From CAYYUA01 sp964542585 (lineage in GTDB: Bacteria > Bacteroidota > Bacteroidia > CAILMK01 > CAYYUA01): DNA of 64,000 nt. The stretch spans positions 1 through 64,000 of the forward strand of contig CAZIUI010000003.1 in NCBI GenBank assembly GCA_964542585.1. Reading direction: 5' to 3'. The first letter of the stretch is position 1; the number at the start of each line of letters is the position of its first letter. Position numbers and translations under genes: made by a program. Below are positions 1 through 7,211 of this stretch, in pieces. Below the pieces are notes generated by a model, which saw only the letters and a program-made list of their open reading frames with translations, had not been told where the DNA came from and did not search any database.

Positions 1-77
1 GCGGAGGTCTGGCTGTTGGCGAAGAACTTCATCAACAGCCGGATGCGGGTTTTGGAGTTGATAATTGAATCCAGCAT
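1..77 (-). CDS. Winged-helix (ArsR-like) transcriptional regulator, N-terminal fragment cut by window edge
   Basis: Only the first 25 codons are inside the window. The visible start, MLDSIINSKTRIRLLMKFF, matches my recollection of a Bacteroidota family of small winged-helix regulators that begin MLDxxIxSKTRIxLLxKFFxN and often sit beside capsule-sugar genes. The ATG at 75-77 is the only start available, because an in-frame TAA lies eight codons upstream. The gene follows the polysaccharide genes on the same strand after about 670 bases and seems to have its own promoter at 191-198. Its target is unknown. Family assignment rests on a very short stretch, so it is tentative. Confidence 0.5.
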   Translation of the reverse strand, partial: MLDSIINSKTRIRLLMKFFANSQTS

Positions 78-174
78 AGCGGCTACTTGCTCAACTTTGA
101 GTTACAATAATACTCAATGTTGTGTTGCTGGTCAAGGGGTGCCAATTGAAATTTTTGTTAATAAGTAAACTAGC

Positions 175-198
175 GACCTTAGTGAGGTCACAAATATA
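175..198 (-). promoter_or_regulatory. Candidate promoter with operator-like palindrome for the ArsR-like gene
   Basis: On the minus strand, TATATTTG (191-198) is a perfect TAnnTTTG -7 element. Directly downstream, at the expected transcription start, lies the palindrome GACCTTAGTGAGGTC (175-189; five-base arms, five-base spacer). The leader to the ATG at 77 would be about 110 bases. I see no good TTG at -33. An autoregulatory operator is inference. Confidence 0.35.
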
Positions 199-749
199 CC
201 GAAATCGGGAGAATTATGAAATGATTGAATGGTCTTTTGTGTGTTAGAACATAGCATTGGTAACATGCTTTTTAGCCTTTTCGGGCCGCGTTCTTAGCTG
301 AGCCATAACGAGGGTCATCCTTCCATTTAAGGGCTCAAGCATGCTTAAAGCTTTTTCACGAAAAGGGGTAAACGCTGACCATTAGGCCTTTTTTTCCTAA
401 TCATTTTCTGCTTTAAAGGACAAAATTTTGATCCCGGCCTTTAAAAGACCTGGCTATTATGTTTCAGTCCATTAGAATGCACCTCCTGCGTCCGGGAATA
501 ACGGCATAGCCTGTTCCTTCAACTTAAGGTTAATTAAATATTGATTATTATTACTTTTTATCCAATCCGGAAAATCTATTTCTACCACTGAAAAATAAGC
601 CGAACAATTTTTTTAAGGAACCACAGAACTGAAACAAAGCCCGCAAATGCAATTGAACCTAAACTAAATCCTGCACGCTGAAGGCATTAGTTATATTCAT
701 CTCTTTCAATCTGAATGACTTGGCGGGGTAGTGGTAAGCGTTATAACCT
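199..749. other. Non-coding stretch with possible decayed gene remnant
   Basis: No convincing gene is seen in these 550 bases. On the minus strand at 582-700, a short frame starts with ATG at 700 and stops at 659. A second, overlapping frame (stop at 582-584) reads a hydrophobic stretch of about 30 residues ending in a Lys/Arg-rich tail. This could be the frameshifted start of a membrane protein such as a flippase in the polysaccharide locus, but the similarity is too weak to name it. The rest shows no RNA gene or repeat that I recognise. Confidence 0.2.
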
Positions 750-1625
750 TCAGTGAGATTTACTTTTAACAAAACGGCTGAGGACCGGATCAGATTGAAT
801 CAGCTGACCTAGTTTTTCAGTTTCAACCGTTATTTCGGTATCCTTAACAGGAGGGACCTCTCCATGTGTCCAATACCTTACCCCTTTTTGAATACACATG
901 CTTTCAAAATACTTATTAAAAGCGGATATTTCGATCAGGCAAGTTTGAGGTTGCATCCATACGGTGTTGGTCAATCCGGCTCCGTGGAGCCCAATAACAA
1001 GCGCCGCACTATCAAAAAGCTTACACTGATCTTTAAACTTCATATTTTCAAGCTCAACCTGCTGAAGGTGATAAGTCGAATTCAGAATCTGGGACAAGTA
1101 GTGATAGATTTGATCATTATTGGTGATCAGGCGCCGTAATGACCCCGTTTTTGCATGGTTATAGGTGTCAACATGCTTTTCAAAATCTTCTGGCAGGCTG
1201 CGTTTAATCAGTAAAATTTGATTCGGATATTCAACAGGACGAATTCCCAGAATATCAAAAACCTGACGTTTAAACCGCTGAAGCTTAAGCGTGTGATATT
1301 CGGGTAATAGTCCCTGCAAAGTGATCTTGTTGGCATTGGTCGTATTAATTGCTTGTTCTACATGATTAATTGAAAGCTCATCCAGTATATTTTTAAAGTT
1401 TTTCAGATTTTCTACATATACCTGCTTGGCTTTATGAAGATCAAGTTGAAGGAAAGGGTATAAAAATTCCACAATAAAATGGAAATAATGGTTGATCTTA
1501 CCCCCTCTTTCTGTGGAAACTACCACTTGAATGTTATCCTTTCGCTTATAATTATAATTGAAAAAATTTGTTATTTGTTTTTTAAAACGTGCGTAATATT
1601 TCGTTTTTCGAATTTTGCTAAGCAT
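750..1625 (-). CDS. Glycosyltransferase family 61 (DUF563-type)
   Basis: A 291-residue protein of the GT61/DUF563 family, which transfers sugars such as xylose or GlcNAc. Family signatures seen are an N-terminal NHYFHFIVEFL stretch (about residues 45-55), as in the GT61 'hYxHw' region, and the conserved LHGAGLTNTVWMQP motif (about 213-226), the hallmark of the catalytic C-terminal half. No signal peptide or membrane segment is evident, so it probably works in the cytoplasm or at the inner membrane face. It follows the UDP-sugar dehydrogenase and epimerase on the same strand, 89 bases after the dehydrogenase stop. It therefore probably adds a sugar to the surface polysaccharide made by this operon. 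The sugar and the acceptor cannot be told from sequence. It looks more AT-rich than the upstream sugar genes, as polysaccharide glycosyltransferases often are. Confidence 0.85.
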   Translation of the reverse strand: MLSKIRKTKYYARFKKQITNFFNYNYKRKDNIQVVVSTERGGKINHYFHFIVEFLYPFLQLDLHKAKQVYVENLKNFKNILDELSINHVEQAINTTNANKITLQGLLPEYHTLKLQRFKRQVFDILGIRPVEYPNQILLIKRSLPEDFEKHVDTYNHAKTGSLRRLITNNDQIYHYLSQILNSTYHLQQVELENMKFKDQCKLFDSAALVIGLHGAGLTNTVWMQPQTCLIEISAFNKYFESMCIQKGVRYWTHGEVPPVKDTEITVETEKLGQLIQSDPVLSRFVKSKSH

Positions 1626-1714
1626 TTTGTGTCATTTGATTTAGCATAACAGCATAAAATTTTTTATTAAATTAAAATTCATAGATGGGATAACCCAAGC
1701 GCTAGTAGTTAGAC

Positions 1715-3022
1715 TCATAACCGCCAGTGCACTTTATCGGCGGGCCAGAAACCTTTAACATCCACGGTAACCGTTTGGTCATTGCTGATAGCCGGCACAT
1801 TAAGCTCATGGAAGGCGGTGTGGCCTACAGCCAGAACAACCCCATCGTATTGCAGCTTTTGCACTTCTTCCCAGTCAGCCAGTTCAAATCCGAATTCTTT
1901 ACGCACCTCTTCTTGATAAGCTACGGGATCGCAGACATCTACTTTGACATCATACTCCCAAAGCTCTTTGATTATGTCAATCGCTTGGGTATTGCGAATA
2001 TCCGGCGTGTTCTCTTTAAATGTGATGCCCAGCATAAGCACACGGCTGTTCACCACTTGCAAGCCTTGCTTGATCATCAGTTTTACCAGCTCCCCTGCCA
2101 CATAGGATCCCATGCTGTCGTTCATGCGCCGGCCAGCTAGAACAATTTCCGGATGATGACCGACTTCCTGCGCTTTTTGGGCAATGTAATAGGGATCCAC
2201 TCCTATGCAATGGCCACCGACCAAGCCTGGTCCAAAAGGCAGGAAATTCCACTTGGTAGCAGCAGCATCCAGGACCTGTCGTGTATCAATCCCGATTTTA
2301 TGACAGATCTTCGCTAGCTCGTTCACAAAGGCAATGTTCAGGTCCCGCTGCGCATTTTCGATCACCTTGGCTGCTTCGGCAACTTTGATATTGGCTGCCT
2401 TAAAGGTACCAGCCTCAATGATAGAACGGTAAAGGCCATCAATGGCTTCGGCTGCTTCCGGTGTAGACCCGGCCGTTACCTTCTGAATATCCTTAAGCTT
2501 ATGCTGCTGATCACCCGGATTGATGCGCTCGGGCGAATACCCAACCCAGAAATCCTTATTGTAATGTAAGCCACTTTCAGCCTCCAAAAGCGGTACGCAT
2601 TCATCTTCCGTTAGTCCCGGATAAACGGTGGATTCAAACACTACTGTGGCTCCTTGTTGAAGCTGGCGGCCGACCATACTTGAGGCCATGAGGATAGGCT
2701 GAAGATCAGGCCGCTGGTAACGATCAATAGGCGTAGGCACGGTAACCAGGTAAAAAGCAGTACCTGAAAGTTCATGCTCAGCGCTAGTAAAGTAGAGCCC
2801 TGCCTTACCATCATGAAGGGATTGGTAATCGCTATGCATGACCGCCTGCATAGCCTCGAGGTCCACCTCTTCCGTGGTATCAATGCCATGCTGTAGCTCA
2901 GCAATACGCTCACCATTAACATCAAAGCCAATAACAGGGTATTGCTTAGCAAATTCAACAGCTAACGGTAAGCCTACATAGCCAAGGCCAATTACACTGA
3001 TCAAAGGATAGTCACTAGCCAT
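1715..3022 (-). CDS. UDP-N-acetyl-hexosamine 6-dehydrogenase (nucleotide sugar dehydrogenase, TviB/WbpO-like)
   Basis: This enzyme oxidises C6 of a UDP-sugar to the uronic acid with two NAD+. The N-terminal Rossmann motif GLGYVGLPLA is at residues 12-21. The catalytic cysteine lies in GGHCIGVDPYY (Cys272), preceded by the conserved helix carrying K220 and N223. A C-terminal UDP-binding domain covers about 310-430. The length of 435 and the 'PxPID' (96-100) and 'YSPERINPG' (162-170) motifs fit the TviB/WbpO branch (UDP-GlcNAc/GalNAc) better than UDP-glucose dehydrogenase. It lies in the operon between the epimerase (61 bases upstream) and GT61, so it probably supplies an amino-uronic acid precursor for surface polysaccharide. 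The exact substrate is inference. ATG start at 3022. Confidence 0.9.
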   Translation of the reverse strand: MASDYPLISVIGLGYVGLPLAVEFAKQYPVIGFDVNGERIAELQHGIDTTEEVDLEAMQAVMHSDYQSLHDGKAGLYFTSAEHELSGTAFYLVTVPTPIDRYQRPDLQPILMASSMVGRQLQQGATVVFESTVYPGLTEDECVPLLEAESGLHYNKDFWVGYSPERINPGDQQHKLKDIQKVTAGSTPEAAEAIDGLYRSIIEAGTFKAANIKVAEAAKVIENAQRDLNIAFVNELAKICHKIGIDTRQVLDAAATKWNFLPFGPGLVGGHCIGVDPYYIAQKAQEVGHHPEIVLAGRRMNDSMGSYVAGELVKLMIKQGLQVVNSRVLMLGITFKENTPDIRNTQAIDIIKELWEYDVKVDVCDPVAYQEEVRKEFGFELADWEEVQKLQYDGVVLAVGHTAFHELNVPAISNDQTVTVDVKGFWPADKVHWRL

Positions 3023-3082
3023 AATATTGCGGGATTAGAAGATGCTTTAATTGCTCAAAATTGCTGTTTTATTTTTTCTCAA

Positions 3083-4141
3083 TTAAGATTTGTATCCATA
3101 GTACCAGGTGTACCAATCTACAAAAGTCGAGATCCCATCCTTGATAGGAGTGGAAGGCTCATACCCTACGTCCTCCTTCAAGTGACTAACATCGGCCCAG
3201 GTCATTTCCACATCACCTGGCTGCAAGGGCAAATATTCCTTTTTAGCAGTCTTGCCTAGCTTTGTTTCCAAGGCTTCAATAAAGTCCATCAGCCGCTCGG
3301 GTTGACTATTCCCAATATTGTAAACTTTGTAAGGCGCTGGTGATGCTCCTGGCGTGGGATCATGAGCAGACCAATGGGCATCAGCTTTAGCGGGTTGGTC
3401 CATTACCCGGAGCACACCCCCCACAATATCATCAATGTAGGTGAAGTCCCGTTGCATATTCCCATGGTTGAAAACCTGGATCGTTTCGTCATTTAAAATC
3501 CCTTTGGTAAAAAGGAAGAGGGCCATATCCGGCCGACCCCATGGACCATAAACCGTAAAAAACCGTAAGCCTGTGGTTGGCAGATTGAAGAGATGGCTAT
3601 AGGTATGGGCCATGAGTTCATTGCTTTTTTTGCTGGCCGCATACAAGGAGACCGGGTGATCAACGTTATGGTCGACCCGGAAAGGCATTTCCTTGTTCAT
3701 ACCATAAACACTGGAACTACTGGCATACACTAAATGCTCAACGTTGTTGTGCCTAGCCCCTTCCAGGATGTTCATAAAACCTACCAGGTTGGCGTTCACA
3801 TAAGCCATGGGATTTTCCAGACTATAGCGCACTCCAGCCTGTGCAGCCAGGTGGCAGACTTTTGTGAACTGCTCCTGTTGGAACAAGGTCATCATAGGGT
3901 CTGTATCCTCAAGGTTCAAATGGATGAATCGGTAATTGGCATCGGTCCTACTTGTTCGCAATTGGTTATAACTGATTTCGGCCTGGGGTATACCCGATTG
4001 CTGTAAACGGCCAAACTTCAGGTTAACATCGTAATAGTCATTGATGCTGTCCAATCCTACTACTTGCTCGCCTTGCGCTAATAGGGCCTGAACCGTATGA
4101 AAGCCTATAAAACCGGCAGCACCGGTTACGAGTGTGGTCAT
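3083..4141 (-). CDS. NAD-dependent UDP-glucuronate 4-epimerase-like protein
   Basis: An extended short-chain dehydrogenase of 352 residues. The nucleotide-binding motif GAAGFIG is at residues 7-13, and the catalytic pair sits in YAASK (Tyr167, Lys171). The N-terminal LDSINDYYDVNLKFGRL segment and the RFFTVYGPWGRPDMA segment (about 193-207) are characteristic of UDP-glucuronate 4-epimerases (CapI/LspL type). It interconverts UDP-uronic acids, with the neighbouring dehydrogenase making such substrates, so the two probably form a short precursor pathway for the polysaccharide. It follows the UpxY-like gene by 81 bases on the same strand. A UDP-N-acetylglucosamine 4-epimerase role is an alternative, but the DYYD motif favours uronic acid substrates. 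Confidence 0.88.
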   Translation of the reverse strand: MTTLVTGAAGFIGFHTVQALLAQGEQVVGLDSINDYYDVNLKFGRLQQSGIPQAEISYNQLRTSRTDANYRFIHLNLEDTDPMMTLFQQEQFTKVCHLAAQAGVRYSLENPMAYVNANLVGFMNILEGARHNNVEHLVYASSSSVYGMNKEMPFRVDHNVDHPVSLYAASKKSNELMAHTYSHLFNLPTTGLRFFTVYGPWGRPDMALFLFTKGILNDETIQVFNHGNMQRDFTYIDDIVGGVLRVMDQPAKADAHWSAHDPTPGASPAPYKVYNIGNSQPERLMDFIEALETKLGKTAKKEYLPLQPGDVEMTWADVSHLKEDVGYEPSTPIKDGISTFVDWYTWYYGYKS

Positions 4142-4222
4142 AATTTTTTATTAAGGATCAATAAAAATTGAAAGTGCGGTGTTGCCATTCGGAAGTATGG
4201 AGAAAGGGGTAACTGCTTTTTG

Positions 4223-4774
4223 TTAGCCAAGCCCATCGCATTTTCGAAGGTTCTGAATAGGGACATCTACAAGGATGGATTGGCCGAGTTTTTCAATATT
4301 AACAGCCACTTTTTTAGCCCCTTTATGCTCCACTACTAATCCCTCTACACCCATGAGTGGGCCTGAGATCACTTGCACACGCTCACCTTCCCGGAAAGTG
4401 GTGTGTAAAACCTCGAGATCCTCCGGATCGGTTATCAACTGCTTTATCCGGTAGATCTCATTTTCACTTAGCGTAGCTGCCTGACCGTTAAAACGGACAT
4501 AGGTGACGATGCCGTTGGTTCGGCGAATCTCCTCAAACTTTCGCTGGCTGATTTTCGTGAAAAGGTAACCGCGAAATAACGGGACTTCCACCCACTTTTT
4601 CCGATCGCTCCACTGACGCAGCTCCTTGTGCAGGGGCAGGAAGACATCGATTCCTTCTCCAGCTAAGCGTTTTTCTAACTGCTTTTCAATCCTTGGTTGC
4701 GTGTACCAAATATACCAACATTGGGGAATGGTACGACCTTTTTGTTCGCGCAATGCCCCCTTGATCGATTCCAT
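4223..4774 (-). CDS. UpxY/NusG-like transcription antiterminator
   Basis: A specialised NusG paralogue of 183 residues. The NGN domain begins at CWYIWYTQPRIEKQLEKRL (about 19-37) and continues through the VPLFRGYLF core (about 64-72). A C-terminal KOW domain follows (GERVQVISGPLMGVEGLV, about 129-146). In Bacteroides, UpxY proteins are encoded first in capsule operons. They bind RNA polymerase on the operon's leader and prevent early termination. The position here fits: it is the first gene of a minus-strand polysaccharide operon, followed by the epimerase, dehydrogenase and GT61. No UpxZ partner is visible. A housekeeping NusG is unlikely, since the usual secE-nusG-rplK neighbours are absent. 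Confidence 0.85.
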   Translation of the reverse strand: MESIKGALREQKGRTIPQCWYIWYTQPRIEKQLEKRLAGEGIDVFLPLHKELRQWSDRKKWVEVPLFRGYLFTKISQRKFEEIRRTNGIVTYVRFNGQAATLSENEIYRIKQLITDPEDLEVLHTTFREGERVQVISGPLMGVEGLVVEHKGAKKVAVNIEKLGQSILVDVPIQNLRKCDGLG

Positions 4775-4793
4775 ACACCTTAGCTTTGATTCG

Positions 4794-4820
4794 CGAAATT
4801 AAGGAATCCCGCTTATTCAA
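4794..4820 (-). promoter_or_regulatory. Candidate promoter of the polysaccharide operon
   Basis: On the minus strand, TAATTTCG (4794-4801) is one base from the TAnnTTTG element. TTG at 4818-4820 lies 16 bases upstream, slightly closer than usual. It sits just upstream of the UpxY-like start at 4774, leaving a short leader. Confidence 0.35.
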
Positions 4821-4847
4821 CTGATAAATAAACGCCTATTCGCTACA

Positions 4848-5636
4848 TTAAAAATGAGCTAAATTGGATATCAAAGATTGAAAATAGGTAAGGGGGAGCA
4901 TGTTAGCGGCATCACTCAATCCCTTATCAGGATCGGGGTGAATTTCAAAGAAAAACCCTTGGACGCCCATACCACGCCCGGCCTTAGCTAACGGTTCTAT
5001 GAATTCCCGCTGACCTCCACTCTGCCCCTGGGCACCTCCCGGTTGTTGAACAGCGTGCGTAGCATCCATGATCACGGGGTATCCCAAATTTTGCATGGCC
5101 ACCACGTTCTTGAAATCCACGACAAGGTTATGGTACCCGAAAGCCGTTCCTCGTTCGGTAAGTAATACAGGGGTATTGTTGGTTTCCTGGACTTTCCGTG
5201 CGGGATAAACCATGTCACTGCCAGCCATAAATTGAGCTTTTTTGATATTCACCACAGCCCCATGGCGAGCAGCTTCTACAAGCAGATCCGTCTGCCGGGC
5301 CAGGAATGCCGGTATTTGAAGGATATCCACTATTCTTCCAGCTGGTTCAGCTTGATGAGGTTCATGGATATCGGTCAATAAAGGAAGGCCCGTTTGCTGG
5401 TAAACCCGTTCCAGTACGGCCAATCCTTTTTCTAAACCCGGACCCCTGAAACTACTCAGTGATGTTCGGTTGGCCTTATCAAAGGAGGCTTTGAATACGA
5501 AAGTCCAATCCGGATAGGTTTCCTGTTGTTTGGTCAGGAAATCCGCAACCTCCATAACCAACGCTTCTGATTCAATAACGCAGGGACCGGCAATGACAAA
5601 AGGCCCGTTTTGAAGTTGTTGATAAAGCGTGGACAT
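4848..5636 (-). CDS. kdsA: 3-deoxy-8-phosphooctulonate synthase (KDO-8-P synthase)
   Basis: KdsA condenses phosphoenolpyruvate with arabinose 5-phosphate to KDO 8-phosphate, the committed step to the lipopolysaccharide inner-core sugar KDO. The 262-residue protein has the family start FVIAGPCVIESE (13-24), the FKASFDKANRTS segment (about 47-59), LLTDIHEPHQA (about 84-94) and a late MDATHAVQQPGG motif (about 190-201). The residue after GP is Cys19. In characterised enzymes this cysteine marks the metal-dependent class, while the E. coli metal-independent class has Asn there. It follows the nucleotidyltransferase by 18 bases on the same strand. Functionally it connects with lpxB and waaA elsewhere in this window. 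Confidence 0.95.
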   Translation of the reverse strand: MSTLYQQLQNGPFVIAGPCVIESEALVMEVADFLTKQQETYPDWTFVFKASFDKANRTSLSSFRGPGLEKGLAVLERVYQQTGLPLLTDIHEPHQAEPAGRIVDILQIPAFLARQTDLLVEAARHGAVVNIKKAQFMAGSDMVYPARKVQETNNTPVLLTERGTAFGYHNLVVDFKNVVAMQNLGYPVIMDATHAVQQPGGAQGQSGGQREFIEPLAKAGRGMGVQGFFFEIHPDPDKGLSDAANMLPLTYFQSLISNLAHF

Positions 5637-5654
5637 GGCTGTATTAGCTATTCC

Positions 5655-5993
5655 TTACGATGAAACTTGCATTGCTGATGGGTGGGGCCAAAACAAAATG
5701 CCCTCGTCCTTAACACGCTTTACGGTTTCGGGTGTCGCCTCTTCGTACCCGATCACTTCTACCGGCACCCTAAGCTCCGCGTACTGAAGCGCTTTCCGGA
5801 ATTCCTCTATTTGTTGCTTGCTTCCTTCATCACTGATTACTACCAAGTCTAAGTCGGAATCAGGTCTGTGCTGGCCGGTTGCCCGGGAGCCAAAAACCAA
5901 AACCCTTACCTCGGTATGATCAAAATGACGGTTCAACAAAGTCTGAAGCTGTTGGTAATCTTCATAGGGGAGATAGCCTGTATTTTGCGTCAT
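5655..5993 (-). CDS. Minimal nucleotidyltransferase (MNT/NTP_transf_2 fold)
   Basis: A 112-residue nucleotidyltransferase-fold protein. With the start at 5993, the active-site signature GSRATG is at 35-40 and the metal-binding DLD at 47-49, followed by a strand containing VPVEVI. Such minimal nucleotidyltransferases often pair with a HEPN protein as a toxin-antitoxin module in which MNT adds AMP to HEPN. No HEPN gene is adjacent here. The ATG at 5991-5993 overlaps the cysQ stop as ATGA, which indicates translational coupling and is why I prefer it to an upstream start at 6032 inside cysQ. It sits between cysQ and kdsA in one operon. Substrate and role are unknown. Confidence 0.75.
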   Translation of the reverse strand: MTQNTGYLPYEDYQQLQTLLNRHFDHTEVRVLVFGSRATGQHRPDSDLDLVVISDEGSKQQIEEFRKALQYAELRVPVEVIGYEEATPETVKRVKDEGILFWPHPSAMQVSS

Positions 5994-6805
5994 GCGTTGG
6001 CGTCTGTTGGGTTTCCATAAACCAGGAACCACGGATTGTGGAGATCCGGTTTATTGTATGCCAGGGGTTTTTGGGTCTCATTGGCGATCACCTGGCCACC
6101 GGCCGTTTCCACGATAGCCTGGGCAGCTCCCGTGTCCCATTCCATTGTTGGACCAAAACGGGGATAGATATCCGCTTTCCCTTCAGCTACCAGCATGAAC
6201 TTTAAGGAACTTCCCATCGATACCAATTCCGGCTCCTTGTATTGATTGACAAAAGTTTGGGTGTCTTCATTCATGTGGGAGCGCGAGCAGACAAGCCGTA
6301 AGCCTGAATCCGCGTGGGAAAATCGATTGACGGTAAGCTGGTGGGTTTGGTCGTGCTCATCCCACAAATAAGCCCCGGATTGTTGCTGGGCATAGTAAAT
6401 TCGTTCAAGAGCTGGCGCTGCAACGATCCCCGCAATGGGTTTTCCTTGGTAAACCAAAGCAAGGTTCAGCGTAAACTCCCCATTCTGCTTGATGAATTCC
6501 TTAGTGCCATCCAGGGGATCAACAAGCCAGAAAGCCTCATAACTTTTACGGGTTTCGTAAGAAATTTCTTGTTGTTCTTCTGATATGATAGGAATATCAG
6601 GATAATGGTTTTTTAGCTGATCGCAGATCACTTTATGCGCAGCGCGGTCAGCTTTTGTAAGCGGGGAATGATCCGATTTCTCTGAAACTTCATACCCCCC
6701 TTCCTGATCATGATAGATATCCATAACCTGACGGCTGGCTTCCTGGATGACCGGCAAGCAATTGGCGATATCGATTTTGGTGGCGGATGTGGCAAATTCA
6801 GCCAT
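5990..6805 (-). CDS. cysQ: 3'(2'),5'-bisphosphate nucleotidase CysQ
   Basis: CysQ hydrolyses 3'-phosphoadenosine 5'-phosphate (PAP), the by-product of PAPS use, to AMP. The 271-residue inositol-monophosphatase-fold protein shows the metal-binding SEE motif (about 88-90), DPLDGTKEF (about 108-116) and the late MEWDTGAAQAIVETAGG motif (about 231-247). These three carry the metal and phosphate ligands of the family. It is the first gene of a coupled group with the nucleotidyltransferase (ATGA overlap) and kdsA. The sulfate-activation genes cysC, cysD and cysN are 15 kb away in the same window, giving it a likely source of PAP. An inositol monophosphatase is the main alternative but less likely. 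Confidence 0.92.
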   Translation of the reverse strand: MAEFATSATKIDIANCLPVIQEASRQVMDIYHDQEGGYEVSEKSDHSPLTKADRAAHKVICDQLKNHYPDIPIISEEQQEISYETRKSYEAFWLVDPLDGTKEFIKQNGEFTLNLALVYQGKPIAGIVAAPALERIYYAQQQSGAYLWDEHDQTHQLTVNRFSHADSGLRLVCSRSHMNEDTQTFVNQYKEPELVSMGSSLKFMLVAEGKADIYPRFGPTMEWDTGAAQAIVETAGGQVIANETQKPLAYNKPDLHNPWFLVYGNPTDANA

Positions 6806-6822
6806 AAGGATAGGATGTTAAA

Positions 6823-7002
6823 ATGAAGTCCAAAGAACGGAAAGATTGGCTTCTTATGCAATTAGCCCCCATCATGCTTAACCCCGCATTTTATGAAGGG
6901 ATGAGCCTTCTTTTACATTTAACTAGTTTAATTGGAGTAGGCGCTTTATCAATCCTTTTATTTTCAAAGCTATGTTACGCTCTTCAAAAGCAAGAGCGGT
7001 AA
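6823..7002 (+). CDS. Possible small membrane protein, 59 residues
   Basis: An open frame of 59 codons with ATG at 6823 and TAA at 7000-7002, divergent from cysQ and only 17 bases from its start. It has a charged N-terminus (MKSKERKDW) and one long hydrophobic stretch at about residues 27-53, then a charged tail (QKQER). That is the layout of a single-pass small protein. An AGGAT sequence lies about 10 bases before the ATG. I recognise no family. It may be chance, because cysQ needs a promoter in the same region. Confidence 0.22.
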   Translation: MKSKERKDWLLMQLAPIMLNPAFYEGMSLLLHLTSLIGVGALSILLFSKLCYALQKQER

Positions 7003-7142
7003 AGGTAAGGGCCTTTTAATTTATTCTACACCCTCAACCCTGGCTCTTCTCCCAAGCTTGGGACAAGTAAACTTAATTCTCCACTATATCAGGAGTCAGC
7101 AATTATTGCTTAGACGCCTACTTCAACTTCCAGAAAAGCCCT
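7003..7142. other. Intergenic, nothing recognised
   Basis: Between the small candidate frame and the gap terminator I see no gene, RNA or repeat. Confidence 0.4.
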
Positions 7143-7172
7143 AAAAAACCCCAACCAAAAAAGGATGGGGTT
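7143..7172 (-). terminator. Intrinsic terminator of gap
   Basis: Read on the minus strand, arms AACCCC (7167-7172) and GGGGTT (7147-7152), extended by ATCC/GGTT pairing, form a hairpin. It is followed by a run of T (7143-7148). It lies 40 bases after the gap stop codon. Confidence 0.8.
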
Positions 7173-7211
7173 CTGGTTAACTTGAATTCTTGATTGGATA
7201 AAGCTTATCAG

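Noticed and set aside
1727..2140. Long antisense frame (137 codons) inside the nucleotide sugar dehydrogenase
   Set aside because: The opposite strand has full family motifs and a catalytic cysteine; the antisense frame has no recognisable domain.
5994..6032. Upstream ATG at 6032 for the nucleotidyltransferase
   Set aside because: It lies well inside cysQ, whereas the ATG at 5993 overlaps the cysQ stop as ATGA, the usual coupling arrangement.
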